Below, piece by piece: positions 12,571-22,259 of a DNA stretch of 64,000 nt (position 1 is the stretch's first letter; every line of letters starts with the position of its first letter). Made by a program: the position numbers and the translations under genes. The DNA lies in contig CM053248.1 of assembly GCA_028583405.1 (NCBI GenBank), positions 27,116,769 to 27,180,768 of the forward strand. Reading direction: 5' to 3'. This DNA comes from Pogonophryne albipinna (taxonomy: Eukaryota; Chordata; Actinopteri; Perciformes; Artedidraconidae). The notes under the pieces are model-generated. The model searched no databases, was not told the origin of the DNA, and saw only the letters and a list, made by a program, of their open reading frames with translations.

Positions 12571-12639
12571 TGGGGCCCAATGTGATATATTTTCATGGGG
12601 CCCAAAATCCCTGGCAACGCCCCTGCTTGTCTCACACTT

Positions 12640-12985
12640 TTACCAAGGCTGAAAAACAAAGCTCTCTCTGTTTTTGAGCCTGGTCACAGGGGGAGTCCAT
12701 TCCCAGACCAGGCTGCACTTACACAACAATAGGCCACCATTCCTTAGCAAGGATACTTGTATGAGAAAAATGTGCCACCATCAGCAGAAACCACTGAAAA
12801 TATGGGTGTGATCAGTATGCATGCTGGTCGTATATGGGAAATTCTTTGTTTTAATGGCGGGACTGCATATGGAGGTATTATTTTGCATCTCCTAGTATTT
12901 TGTGATGTGAAGAAACACACACATTTCCTAACAACAATAATCCTCACTTAATGATTTTCTAAATTACATGCGGAATATTTCCCTC
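12640..12985. other. Unassigned spacer
   Basis: No repeat family or gene recognised between the hAT right end and the LINE fragment that starts near 13000. Confidence 0.5.
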
Positions 12986-12989
12986 AAGA

Positions 12990-13432
12990 AAGCCATAGTC
13001 AATAGATGAACTCCCCTGTTTTTGATTTTGCTTCTTTCTCGGTCTCTGAAGTCTTACACGGTTTGCACTCAATTGATCCTACAAAGTCTGCCGGGCCTGG
13101 CGGCCTGGATCCTTTCTTTTTTTAAATTGCAGCTCAGATTATAGCTCAACCAGTTACTGATATTTTTAATCTCTCCCTTTCCACTCACACACTGCCAGCT
13201 GTGTGGAAGCAAGCTCTTGTATCGCCCCTCTTGAAAGCTGGTGATCCCACTGAGTTGAATAACTATCGTCCCATCTCAAATCTTTCTGTGTTATCAAAGA
13301 TTCTTGAGTCCCTAGTTTCTACTCAGCTAAAACTTTTTTTAAATTCACACAACATCCTTAACCCTATGCAATCTGGATTCAGATCAAAGCACAGTACTGT
13401 GACTGCCAGTCTGAAAGTCTTAGACGATATTA
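12990..13432 (+). pseudogene. LINE reverse transcriptase fragment, N-terminal half
   Basis: The plus-strand reading has the linker before the reverse transcriptase domain (SVSEVLHGLHSIDPTKSAGP) and the conserved NNYRPISNLSVLSKILE and FRSKHSTVTASLKVLDDI blocks of CR1/L2-type non-LTR retrotransposons. A poly-T/stop region at 13115-13125 breaks the frame. The frame is cut at 13432 by the element at 13433-16084 and continues in phase at 16088. It is truncated at the 5' end with no endonuclease domain. Confidence 0.85.
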
Positions 13433-14437
13433 ACCTGCTAAACCCCAAGGTCCCCGTTGGCGGGGACTCTGTTTTTTTTTTTCACGACACTGTGTCTCAG
13501 GGGATCTTAATATTTAAGAACCTATTAATGTGTTATGCCAGATAAACGGAAATAATCTCAGCTAACTGACGATACAAACCATTTTTACCAAAACAAAACA
13601 CAAGTCTCATAAGAAGCATCTAAATGACCCCTTAGCGAAAAATGCTAACGGACATTGGCACAGAACTCAAGATAAAAGTACCCTTATTACTTATCGTAGC
13701 TGCACATACAAGATATCCGATTAAAGCTGAGGTTCCACAGATTATTTAGGTATATAGTATCATCACTGAGTGATCCGAACTCGCGACAGGGGAAGCAAAC
13801 ACAGACATCACAACACGTACCTTTACGGAGCTTCGAGGGAGATCGTCTCACCGTAGCTGTCAATCTGATCAAAAGACGTGTTCAATGGCATTAAAACGAG
13901 AAAAAACGCGGCTGAATCGGTTAATCCATAGGTTTTTAACGTGTCTGTATAAAAAACAATATTTCATTTATAATCCATAATTCCATTTTTATGTAAAAAT
14001 CGGAGAGCAAAAGTTAGCTGCTAATGGTAGCCACCAGAGTGGCTGCTGCTTCCGGTCTAGGCTATGCGGTAGTCTAACTCAGGGGTTCCCAACCTTTATT
14101 GTGCCAAGGACCGGCAGATACATTAAAAAAAAATCGCGGACTGGTTGTCAATTTTAACTGATTTTAATATTTATTCACCAGCCGGTAGCAACAGAGGCTA
14201 ATTATATGTAACAGCCTGAACAAATATTAGAACAATATGCATCCAAAACATATTAACAACGTTTAAAAAAGAACCGGTGTCTTTTTTTGGTTTTTCTGAA
14301 AAACGGAAAACCAAAAAACCGACGTTATTCAGTTTTTAAACCAAAACGGGAAAACAGATAAATCAACGTTTTGGTTTTGTTTGTATGATTTACGGATAAT
14401 CCAGTGATGGGAAAACGAGGAGAAGGCGCATTATGAA

Positions 14438-14576
<139 letters not shown>

Positions 14577-15176
14577 ACTGGCATTTGTTTTCAGAAGATA
14601 TTATGATAGTGACGTTCGTTCCGGTGCACGTCCTACAGCATTTAGTACTACATCGAGATTAAGATTAAACTAATTTATTTTGGGAACACCCGCATATAGG
14701 CTACCTATGGCTATGGAGTTAGCCAGATGTGTGTAAATTACTGTTCATGGTCATTTGAAAACAAATGCCGGTGTCGGACAGACACAAACACAGAGCTGTT
14801 CATGCACCTTGGTGACTGGACATCTCCTTCATAAAACTAATAAAAGGGGGAGTAATCGGGCAGTTCGATGTGTGTAGAGGTGTGTGTGGTTAACACGTAG
14901 CAGCCTGCAGTCACTCGCTGTTCTGATGAAGGTAAACACAGCGAAGGCGGTGCGTAAAAAGGCACAGCTCTCGGCGCGCTAGTGCTGCACTTCTCAGAGG
15001 CGGAGTTACACGTCCCGCTGCCTCCTGATGCTGCCTGCAGCCATTTCATTAAGTGAAGGAGGTTTTCCTTCTATAAAACAGCTGCGGGCAGCAGATACCG
15101 TGAGAGTCCCGGACATGAATTCATAGATCAAGGCAGACTGGCTTACTCTCCTGTTTTGCCAATCCGGTGCTTAAAC

Positions 15177-15325
15177 AAAGGCAAGGCAAGGCAAGTTTAT
15201 TTATATAGCACTTTTCAACACAAGGCAATTCAAAGTGCTTTACAAATAAATGAAAGACATTAAGAAAATGGCATTTAAAATCAGTCATTAAAAAGAAAAG
15301 CTAATAAAATAAACATATAGCTCTA
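15177..15325 (-). mobile_element. LINE 3' end fragment, reversed
   Basis: It starts with (GGCAA)n and continues as the reverse complement of the 3' end of the LINE at 31000-32455 (AGTTTATTTATATAGCACTT). It is a very short 5'-truncated insertion of the same L2-like family. Confidence 0.8.
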
Positions 15326-16087
15326 CACCCCTGGCCGACATGTCCTTAAAATGAAGTCCGAGTTTGAAATATATCTCAAATTATGTATGCACTGCCATTT
15401 CCCCACATAAACATAACAGTCTGCAATTAAACGGTTGTCTCCTGTGCGCTCCTCTTCCTACTTGGCGCACCGGCAACTTTTTTGTGCGCACAAGAGGCTG
15501 ATACCAGGCTGTGCCGCCGAGTCCCTCGGAACATAATAACATCCGCCGACCGGGGGTTGGGAACCCCTGGTCTAACATTACCAAATAAGGACTATGTGGG
15601 AGTTCCCCTCGATTCCATTGGCTCTGACGGTCAGAAAGATATGTCACATGTCAAAATCCAGCAAGGGGGGCCAGAGATATGGAAAATCCACCCAAATGGC
15701 CCCAGAAGAGTTTTTTTTGTGCTAAATCTGTCTAAAAAGGTCAAATATCACTTGTTTTGCATCAATCTTGATACAGGGTACTTATTATATGTTGTACTTT
15801 GGATTGCTAAAGCTTTTAGTCTACTAACCCATCATCCAAGGTTAGTTTTCACTATAAGTACACTATAATTTACAGTTTTTTACCATGTTCAATCTGAATT
15901 TTCTTTAAAATAAAAAACATCTATATTGAATCTGACTTTTCTACATCCAACTCACAGGTTTATCATTACTTTGAGAAAAAAGATTATTAATTTAACCCTT
16001 TTAGAAGGGAAGATATGGTCATTTGTTCTGGGAATGTCATTTTCGAGCCTGAAACCTGAAAAACAGGCTCGGGGTTTAACAGGTTTA

Positions 16088-16870
16088 AGGCTGCTTTGGA
16101 TAAAAAATCTGTTTGTGTTACATTGTTTATTGACTTAGCCAAAGCATTTGACACTGTAGATCACCACATTCTATCTAATGTTATGTTGATGTCTCGTTTA
16201 GGTCATAACGCCATTTGCTGGCTTCAAAGTTATCTAACCGACCTTACTCAATGCGTCAGGTTGGGTAGTACTGTCTCTGACCCTGTCATCTTGGAGAAGG
16301 GAGTTCCACAGGGCTCTATTTTGGGGCCTTTGCTCTTTTTATTATATGTAAACAATATTTGTAATCAGATGCAATTTTCTACCTATCATATGTATGCTGA
16401 TGACACTATTGTATACTCATGTGCTGCTTCTCTGGATATGGCCATTTCCAATGTAAAAACAGATTTTATCACGCTACAGCCACAGCATGCACTTATTGAT
16501 TCGAAACTGCTATTGAACAGTAAGAAAACCAAAGCAATGCTCTTTGCTCCCAAGTCAGCGTCCTCTTGCCTTTCCATTGACACCCTCGATGGCGTCCCCG
16601 TTGAGTTTGTCGATATATACAAATATTTGGGCTTTTGGTTGGATAGAAATCTAAACTTTAAACACCACATTGAAGTTCTAACTAAGAAATTGAAATTCAC
16701 TATTGGCTTCCTTCCTTTACAGACTTAAATGTTGTTTGTCAACTTCTTCCCGTAAAAGGTTGGTCTCTGGCTTATTCCTGTCCCAGCTTGACTACGGTGA
16801 TACAATTGATAGATTTGCCTGTCCCACTGTTTTGGCCAAACTTGACCCACTCTACCATGCTGCACTGCAA
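16088..16870 (+). pseudogene. LINE reverse transcriptase fragment, catalytic half
   Basis: This continues the frame broken at 13432. It contains FIDLAKAFDTVDHHILS (motif A), GVPQGSILGPLLFLLYVNNI (motif B), MYADDTIVYS with the catalytic YADD box (motif C), and YKYLGFWLDRNLNFKHHIE. A frameshift near 16708 moves the thumb region to another frame (FLYRLKCCLS onward). The fragment stops abruptly at about 16870 where another repeat starts, so the LINE 3' end is missing. Confidence 0.88.
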
Positions 16871-17125
16871 TATACACTGAACAAAAATATAAACGCAACG
16901 CTTTTGTTTTTGCTCCCATTTTTCATGAGATGAACTCAAAGATCTAAAACATTTTTTATATACACAAAATAACCATTTCTCTCAAATATTGTTCACAAAT
17001 CAGAAAAAATCTGTGATAGTGAGCACTTCTCCTTTGCCGAGATAATCCATCCCACCTCACAGGTGTGGAATATCAAGATGCTGATACCAACACACCTACA
17101 TCATATTAGTTGCATACATGTATTT
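16871..17125 (+). mobile_element. Left-end fragment of a widespread fish DNA transposon
   Basis: It starts TACACTGAACAAAAATATAA after a TA and continues with sequence I recognise as the recurrent end of a TA-targeting (Tc1/mariner-like) element common in fish genomes. It fades after about 250 bases with no second end in view. Family assignment is from memory of the terminal motif. Confidence 0.5.
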
Positions 17126-17329
17126 AAATGGCTGTCAGGGCCCCATTATACAACAGGCAAAGAAACCAAGAAATGACAAGCATGTAATTCAATGGTAAAA
17201 TGTCACATCTGGTGATATAGAGTAAAAAGGACAAATTGAACTATTTTCCTCCAATATAAAACCCTGACATTACAAAATGCATGATTTTATACCGGTATGG
17301 CGGAGAGATCAAAAGATGTGGTTATAATG

Positions 17330-18095
17330 GGAGTGGATGGGACATTTTTGTCCACGAGTGGCTAATGTGTGACTTTTTTGTTTAATCTGATTCTGTGCAA
17401 AAATTAATAATCAACCAAAATCAATGTTGTTGCTAATCTTTGACATATCCAAGACTGTGTTAAAAAAAAAAGCCCACCCCCCCAACATTCATTATATGGA
17501 AAATAACTGCCTTTTTGTGCATGTTTTTCATAGAAAACGCAAATTCATGTTTTCAAACTGGCAGTTAAAGGGTTAAAATCCTGAAGATAATTTAACATTT
17601 GGTATTTTTGATCAGGACTGAAGTTGATTGAAAGATTTAACCCCAAAAAGTTTTTAAAAATATTAATCTGTGGTCATTTTAGAGCAGTTTTTGGAAGTGG
17701 ACATTTTTGTCCCGAATGACTAATTTGTAACCTTTTTGTTCAATCTGAGTTTGTGCAAAAACTAATAATGCAAAAAAATCCATTTCGTTGCTAATCTTTG
17801 ACATATCCAAGACTGTTATAAAAAAAAAAGAGCCAGTCCCCAGATATGTATTTTTTGGAAAATAACTCATTTTCTCTGTTTTCATCATGAAAAAAAACAG
17901 CGGTTTCATGTATTCAAAATGGCATTTAAAGGGTTAAAATCCTGAAAATTATTAAATTTTTGGTATTTTCTATTAGGGCGGAAGTTGCTTTAAAGATTGA
18001 ACCAAAAAAAGTTGTGAAAAAAACCTTTTAATTTAATGTTTTTATCAAAGCATTTTGCAGTGGACATTTTTGTCTCGAATGACTAATTTGCGTAG
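17330..18095. repeat. Tandem repeat with ~360-bp unit
   Basis: Two diverged copies (about 17340-17697 and 17698-18060) and the start of a third (18061-18095) share GACATTTTTGTCC, GCTAATCTTTGACATATCC, and AAAGGGTTAAAATCCTGAA in the same order. No open frame is conserved between units. Confidence 0.75.
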
Positions 18096-18360
18096 TCCAA
18101 TCGAATGATACCGGAGGGTTAACAGACCATTAACAAGTGCAACATCAATACTGTACTGAATGAAGTGGTCCAAACTTGTAAACACACACTACACCATGTA
18201 TTGTTGGCAGACGATTGTTATTAGCTTGTTCAAAATTACCTTGAATTACCATATTTCCCAAAATGTATGAAATCAAACTAAAAATGACAGAAAACATGAT
18301 TTTAATATTCAAATTTATTTTAGAAAACAGGCAGCAATGTGTCATTTTTAGTTTGATTCA

Positions 18361-18870
18361 AGACACTGGTACTTGCATACCATGCTGCGAATGGATCTGG
18401 CCCTTCCTACATCCAGGACATGGTTAAACTGTACACCCCAGCGCGTGTACTACGCTCTGCATCAGCCAAACGACTCGCTGCACCCTCGCTGCGAGGGGGA
18501 CCCAAGTTCCCATCAGCAAAAACACGTGGGTTTGCTATCCTGGCTCCAAAATGGTGGAATGAGCTCCCCATTGACATCAGGACAGCAGAAAGCCTGCACA
18601 TCTTCCGGCGCAGACTGAAAACTCATCTCTTTCGACTCCACTTCGAGCGATAGAATTACTAACAAAGAACTGCTAACAGAGCACTTATATACTAATAAAG
18701 GACTGGCTTATCTATAGCCAGTTGAGTAGCACTTGAAATGTTTGGCTCTATGAAACCTGATGTACTTATATGATTCTGTTTTCTTCAAGGTTGTGTCTTC
18801 CTGGTCGAATGTACTTATTGTAAGTCGCTTTGGATAAAAGCGTCAGCTAAATGCAATGTAATGTAATGTC
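18361..18870 (+). mobile_element. L2-like LINE 3' end (5'-truncated)
   Basis: The plus strand encodes the C-terminal end of a LINE reverse transcriptase (YHAANGSGPSYIQDMVKLY, then WWNELPIDIRTAESLHIFRR, RLKTHLFRLHFER, stop at about 18651). It is followed by the tail GTAAGTCGCTTTGGATAAAA and a (TGTAA)n end typical of L2-type fish LINEs. It starts abruptly at about 18361. The same family recurs at 63150-63700. Confidence 0.85.
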
Positions 18871-19184
18871 CCTGAGCAAGACTCTTAACCCGTTATTGCT
18901 CCCCAAACGCTGTGGAATAAATGCAGAGGACACATCGTATGTGCAAATATACAGTGACACAAGATACCCCCATAAAAAAAGAGGGTGTGTAAGAACCATT
19001 GGTGCAACTGCAAACAAGAACAGCCTGAAGCTTCAAGTCTTCCATGAAGGCGAAGCTGTAAACATTTGACTTATTTTTGACTGTAAGAACAACAGTCTAT
19101 TGTCCATGAAAGAACAGTATTGTCTATGAGGTGGTAACCTTTGTACTGTATGCACAAGGAAAACACCGAGTGTGGTGGGGTACC

Positions 19185-19336
19185 CTAAGTTGGACTTGCG
19201 TTTGTTTCACTTGTGTTCGTTTCACTTGTGTTCCTTGGGATGCCTCCCTCGCGCTCTGGAGCATAACGAAGCCACTTCTTCACAGTTTCACTGAAGCCAT
19301 TGTGGGTCAGCTTGCGGTCGAACTGCCGAGCAGCAG
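19185..19336 (-). CDS. Terminal exon of an unrecognised multi-exon gene
   Basis: On the minus strand a TCTTTCAG acceptor precedes a frame reading AARQFDRKLTHNGFSETVKK, then WLRYAPEREGG and a short Thr/Ser/Asn-rich repeat (NTSET twice) to a stop at 19185-19187. It joins in phase with the exon at 19696-19761. I do not recognise the KLTHNGF...WLRYAPER block. It may be the 3' end of the SAMD3-like gene or of a different gene. Confidence 0.45.
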
Positions 19337-19695
19337 CTGAAAGACAAGATTACAAAAATAAGCGTGAGGAAGGGAGAGAGTGTGTGTATCCCATACAACT
19401 TCTGTTATAATAAGAAAATCACTCTCACTCTGTACAGTAACACAAGCTACAGTCAGCAGCCAGTTTGCTAAAAGACTGGACTGGAAAGAGGAGCAAACGG
19501 CTAGCCTGGCTCTATCCAGGTAATAACATTTGCATCCGAGCACCTCTAAAGCTCACCAATTAGGTTGTCTTTTTTTGGTTTATTTCTTATAGCTTCACCA
19601 TCACCTGATTCCAACCTAACCTTTTTTGTTACGTTAAGTTCATGCTTTATTCTTCAACAGGGGATTACAGAGAGACATGAAACAAGTTCACTTAC

Positions 19696-19761
19696 CATTG
19701 CAACCATGATCAGGCACTGACTGCATGGGATCAAACTGGTGGCAGGTTCCTCTAAAGAAGT
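19696..19761 (-). CDS. Small exon of the same unrecognised minus-strand gene
   Basis: It is bounded by a CTCCTCTAG acceptor and a GTAAGTG donor on the minus strand. The frame reads FFRGTCHQFDPMQSVPDHGC. It enters and leaves in phase 1, matching the exons on both sides. No family recognised. Confidence 0.42.
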
Positions 19762-19895
19762 CTAGAGGAGGGAAAAACAAATGCTGTAACATTTACACAA
19801 AAAACACGACTAGTGTGATTTGATTTGTCTACAAAGATATTACTTTACATTTTAGTAGTAAATTGGGTTCATTAGTGACGAATACAATGGCATAC

Positions 19896-19965
19896 CATTT
19901 TGTGCACGTTGTGGGGGTCCAAGGGGGGGTGTACTGCACCGAGCCGTATCCCATTCCCGATATCC
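19896..19965 (-). CDS. Small exon of the same unrecognised minus-strand gene
   Basis: It has a TTTCTACAG acceptor and a GTATGC donor. It reads GYREWDTARCSTPPLGPPQR in the frame that chains with its neighbours; a second open frame (GISGMGYGSVQYTPP) also exists, so the reading is not certain. No family recognised. Confidence 0.38.
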
Positions 19966-20172
19966 CTGTAGAAACAAAATCATTAGTTATATTTCACTAT
20001 ACTTTGGGAGTAGCAACATAACCTGATGTTCCAGCATATTGTTGTCAACTACCACAGGATGTCTGAACACAAAATCTGAATTGTAAGTCATACATATGTC
20101 AAATAGTATTCATTGAGTTCTGTGTCCCCGTCTCTCAAAACGTTGGTGTAGTGAAAGAGTAGGGCATCATAC

Positions 20173-20244
20173 CAGTACTTGTACTTGCTCGCTGTGGGGC
20201 CTGGAGCTGGTGGTAATGGGCAGCACCAAATCCTGACATCCCAG
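20173..20244 (-). CDS. Small exon of the same unrecognised minus-strand gene
   Basis: It has a TGTTTCAG acceptor and a GTATGATG donor and is 72 nt, a multiple of three. The frame chaining from the upstream exon in phase 0 reads LGCQDLVLPITTSSRPHSEQ; another frame is also open. No family recognised. Confidence 0.38.
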
Positions 20245-20308
20245 CTGAAACACACAGTAGGAAATAAAGTTATTAGCATATGACACTATTGTAACCTCCC
20301 ATGTAAGG

Positions 20309-20377
20309 AAATGTGTCTATGTGTGTGTATGTGTGTAAGTTTGTGTATGTGTATGTGTGTGCCTGTATGTGTGTGTA

Positions 20378-20445
<68 letters not shown>

Positions 20446-20652
20446 TATGTATGTGTGTGCCTGTATGTGTATCTGTGTGTATGTGTATCTATGTGTGTGC
20501 ATGTGTGTGTCTGTTTGTATGTGTGTCTGTTCATGTGTGTGTGTGTGTGTGTATGTGTGTCTATGTATGTGTGTGTCTGTGTGTCTATGTATGTGTGTGT
20601 CTATATGTGTGTGTCTATCTGTGTGTCTGTTTGTGTGTCTGTTTGTGTGTAT
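20309..20652. repeat. Degenerate (TG)n with ATG and CTG interruptions
   Basis: About 340 bases of interrupted TG repeat. It opens long Cys/Val-rich frames in more than one phase, which are composition artefacts. Confidence 0.95.
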
Positions 20653-20720
20653 TTATAAGATAAACTATATTTTTTGATGATCTGTCACATACATTCAAAA
20701 CAGTTATTATGCTGACTTAC

Positions 20721-20811
20721 ATGCCACAGCCTCAGAAACCTGGAGTCTTCCTCATGCAGAAATCCAGGCAGGGAGGAGAGCAGCACGTCGGCTATGGACG
20801 TCACCTCGATC
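20721..20811 (-). CDS. SAMD3-like family exon
   Basis: On the minus strand, after a CACTCAAG acceptor and before a GTAAGT donor, the frame reads IEVTSIADVLLSSLPGFLHE then EDSRFLRLWH. This resembles the segment of fish SAMD3-like proteins in which an alpha helix is followed by a 'LP-x-FL-x-ED-x-x-x-F' block. It follows the exon at 21126-21267 in the expected order, but the phases do not join cleanly, so an exon is missing, a splice site is misjudged, or the locus is decaying. Confidence 0.5.
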
Positions 20812-21125
20812 CTTGAGTGCAAAAACATATCTCTGTTTTACTTTGGATGCTAAACAGCATAGCCACACAACAATTTATATCACAAGGGCTCTTCCATGAC
20901 TGAAGAGATTACCATTTTGAAGCAATTGAGGCGTCTGCGATCCCACCTGTATCTCATTAGCACAACAACAAGGTGCAATAACATTAACACTGCTGTTCCC
21001 TCCCCAAACACAAGTATCTTAATAATAAATCTAAATCTATCAGGCTGACCCTCTGCCCCCCAACACACACACAGAAAATCCACTCTAGTATGATAATAAA
21101 ACACCAAGAGGCTTAACCGACTCAC

Positions 21126-21267
21126 CTGGAGGTCATAGGCGGTGAAGAGCTGAACTTCAGACACTTCGCCTTTGTGTGCCGCCTTCTTCCTGAACAAGCT
21201 CAACAGCATGCCGATCCAACTCCGTGTAAAAGTGGTTCTTCAGGTTGAGGTTCGTTATCCTGTGAAA
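21126..21267 (-). CDS. SAMD3-like family exon with an internal frame change
   Basis: The minus-strand frame starts FHRITNLNLKNHFYTELDRH after a GTGCAGAG acceptor, in phase with the exon at 21440-21535. It then runs into a stop, while a neighbouring frame continues LLSLFRKKAAHKGEVSEVQL to a CAG/GTGAGT donor. The two halves together match the middle of the fish SAMD3-like family ('RIT...L...F...LD...LL.LF..K'). A small indel near 21205 explains the change. It is either a pseudogene lesion or an assembly error. Confidence 0.55.
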
Positions 21268-21439
21268 CTCTGCACAAATATAAAATGACTATTTAATTCA
21301 GAGTACAATGTATATGTGGACTGAAGGCAGCAGAGATAAACAGAAACATGACATGCTAAATCTGAGTAAACATGCCAAGTTATCAGTGACAAAGGCACAC
21401 AAAATTATTATATAGTTGTAATATCTAAAATATTTTCAC

Positions 21440-21535
21440 CTGTGACTCCATTGTCAAGGCAGGCCAGCGTTCCAGGATCTCTCCAACAGGTAGCTCATCA
21501 TTGATGATCTCATTGCGCCGCAGGGCAAAGGTAGT
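21440..21535 (-). CDS. SAMD3-like family exon
   Basis: The minus-strand frame TTFALRRNEIINDELPVGEI then LERWPALTMESQ lies between an AATGCAG acceptor and a GTGAAA donor. The 'RR.EI......V..I..RWPAL' pattern is the signature stretch of teleost SAMD3-like proteins, an expanded and poorly characterised family. It joins in phase 0 to the exon at 21126-21267. Function unknown. Confidence 0.6.
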
Positions 21536-21722
21536 CTGCATTTACTTTGCAATCAAGGGATGGTTTTTATCTCTCATCTTAACACACACTAGCACCCCCC
21601 CCCCCCAAACGCGGCGCACCTACAGTGTAAGCGCACCAGTTTCGTTGCTGCGAGGCTCCACAGGCTCCACTAGCACCCCCCCCCCCCCCCAAGTGCGTTA
21701 GTTTCTCCACTGCAAGGCTTAC

Positions 21723-21766
21723 CAGGTTGAAGAAGCCCTTTATCTGCCAGTTGCTTCAGTTTCAGC
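21723..21766 (-). other. Candidate 44-nt exon upstream of the SAMD3-like exons
   Basis: Minus strand: CTCTTTAG acceptor, 44 bases reading LKLKQLADKGLLQP, then a GTAAGCC donor. Splice signals are good, but its phase does not match the next exon, so it may belong to a damaged gene. Confidence 0.35.
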
Positions 21767-21786
21767 CTAAAGAGAAAAAACATTGA

Positions 21787-22200
21787 AGGTTAGCTGGGTT
21801 GCAAAGTTTTCACAAAATGATCAGAGAAACACTATTTTCGAGCATAAAATGGCGGCAGACGGCACGCTTTCTTCTTTTGTTACCGCATGGATGTCTGGGC
21901 AGGTTTTATTAACTTTTAGAGGCATAGAGGATTTACGTAAATTTTATCCACTAACGTTGTGCCACAACCGTGCGTTCTGCATGTTTTGTAAAAGCAAGCT
22001 AACTTGAAACCCATTGTAAAATGAATAGTCTAGTATTTCAAGTTAGCTTGCTTTTACAAACATGGATAAAATGAACGTAAATCCTCTATGCAAGTTAATA
22101 AAATATGCTCAGACATGCATGCAGTAACAAAAAAGAAGAAAAAACCGCCATTTGCGGTTCGAATTTTCCAGAGAACTTTTGCAACACAAACGTTCCACTT
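21787..22200. repeat. Imperfect inverted repeat (foldback), arms ~180 bp
   Basis: The left arm (about 21840-22007) reappears reversed at about 22046-22155: for example TAGAGGATTTACGT at 21927 and its complement near 22078, and GCAAGCTAACTTGAAA at 21992 against TTTCAAGTTAGCTTGC at 22038. The spacer is about 30 bases. It is likely a foldback or MITE-type element; termini were not fixed. Confidence 0.65.
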
Positions 22201-22259
22201 TGAGATATAACTTAACATTGAATTGCACCTGCTGCTCAACCATTCATGATCATAACAAC

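Larger units (their letters stand above)
9153..12625 (+). mobile_element. Degenerate hAT transposon, 3.5 kb, with 8-bp target duplication
   Basis: The left end starts CAGGGGCGCCG and the right end closes with CAACGCCCCTG, its imperfect inverted repeat. Both ends are flanked by the same 8 bases, cttgtctc (9145-9152 and 12626-12633). An 8-bp duplication and CAGGGG termini are hallmarks of the hAT superfamily. The interior has a transposase-like exon fragment at 10266-10365 and a possible second exon at about 12085-12181. It also carries nested insertions: TTAA-flanked elements at 9334-9721 and 10508-12029, and a foldback piece at 9848-10243. Not autonomous. Confidence 0.82.

Noticed and set aside
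15482..15868. 128-codon plus-strand frame
   Set aside because: It spans the right end of the hAT element (15569) and the surrounding Harbinger-like DNA, so it is a chance frame.
20311..20677. Cys/Val-rich open frames of over 100 codons
   Set aside because: Composition artefact of interrupted TG repeat.
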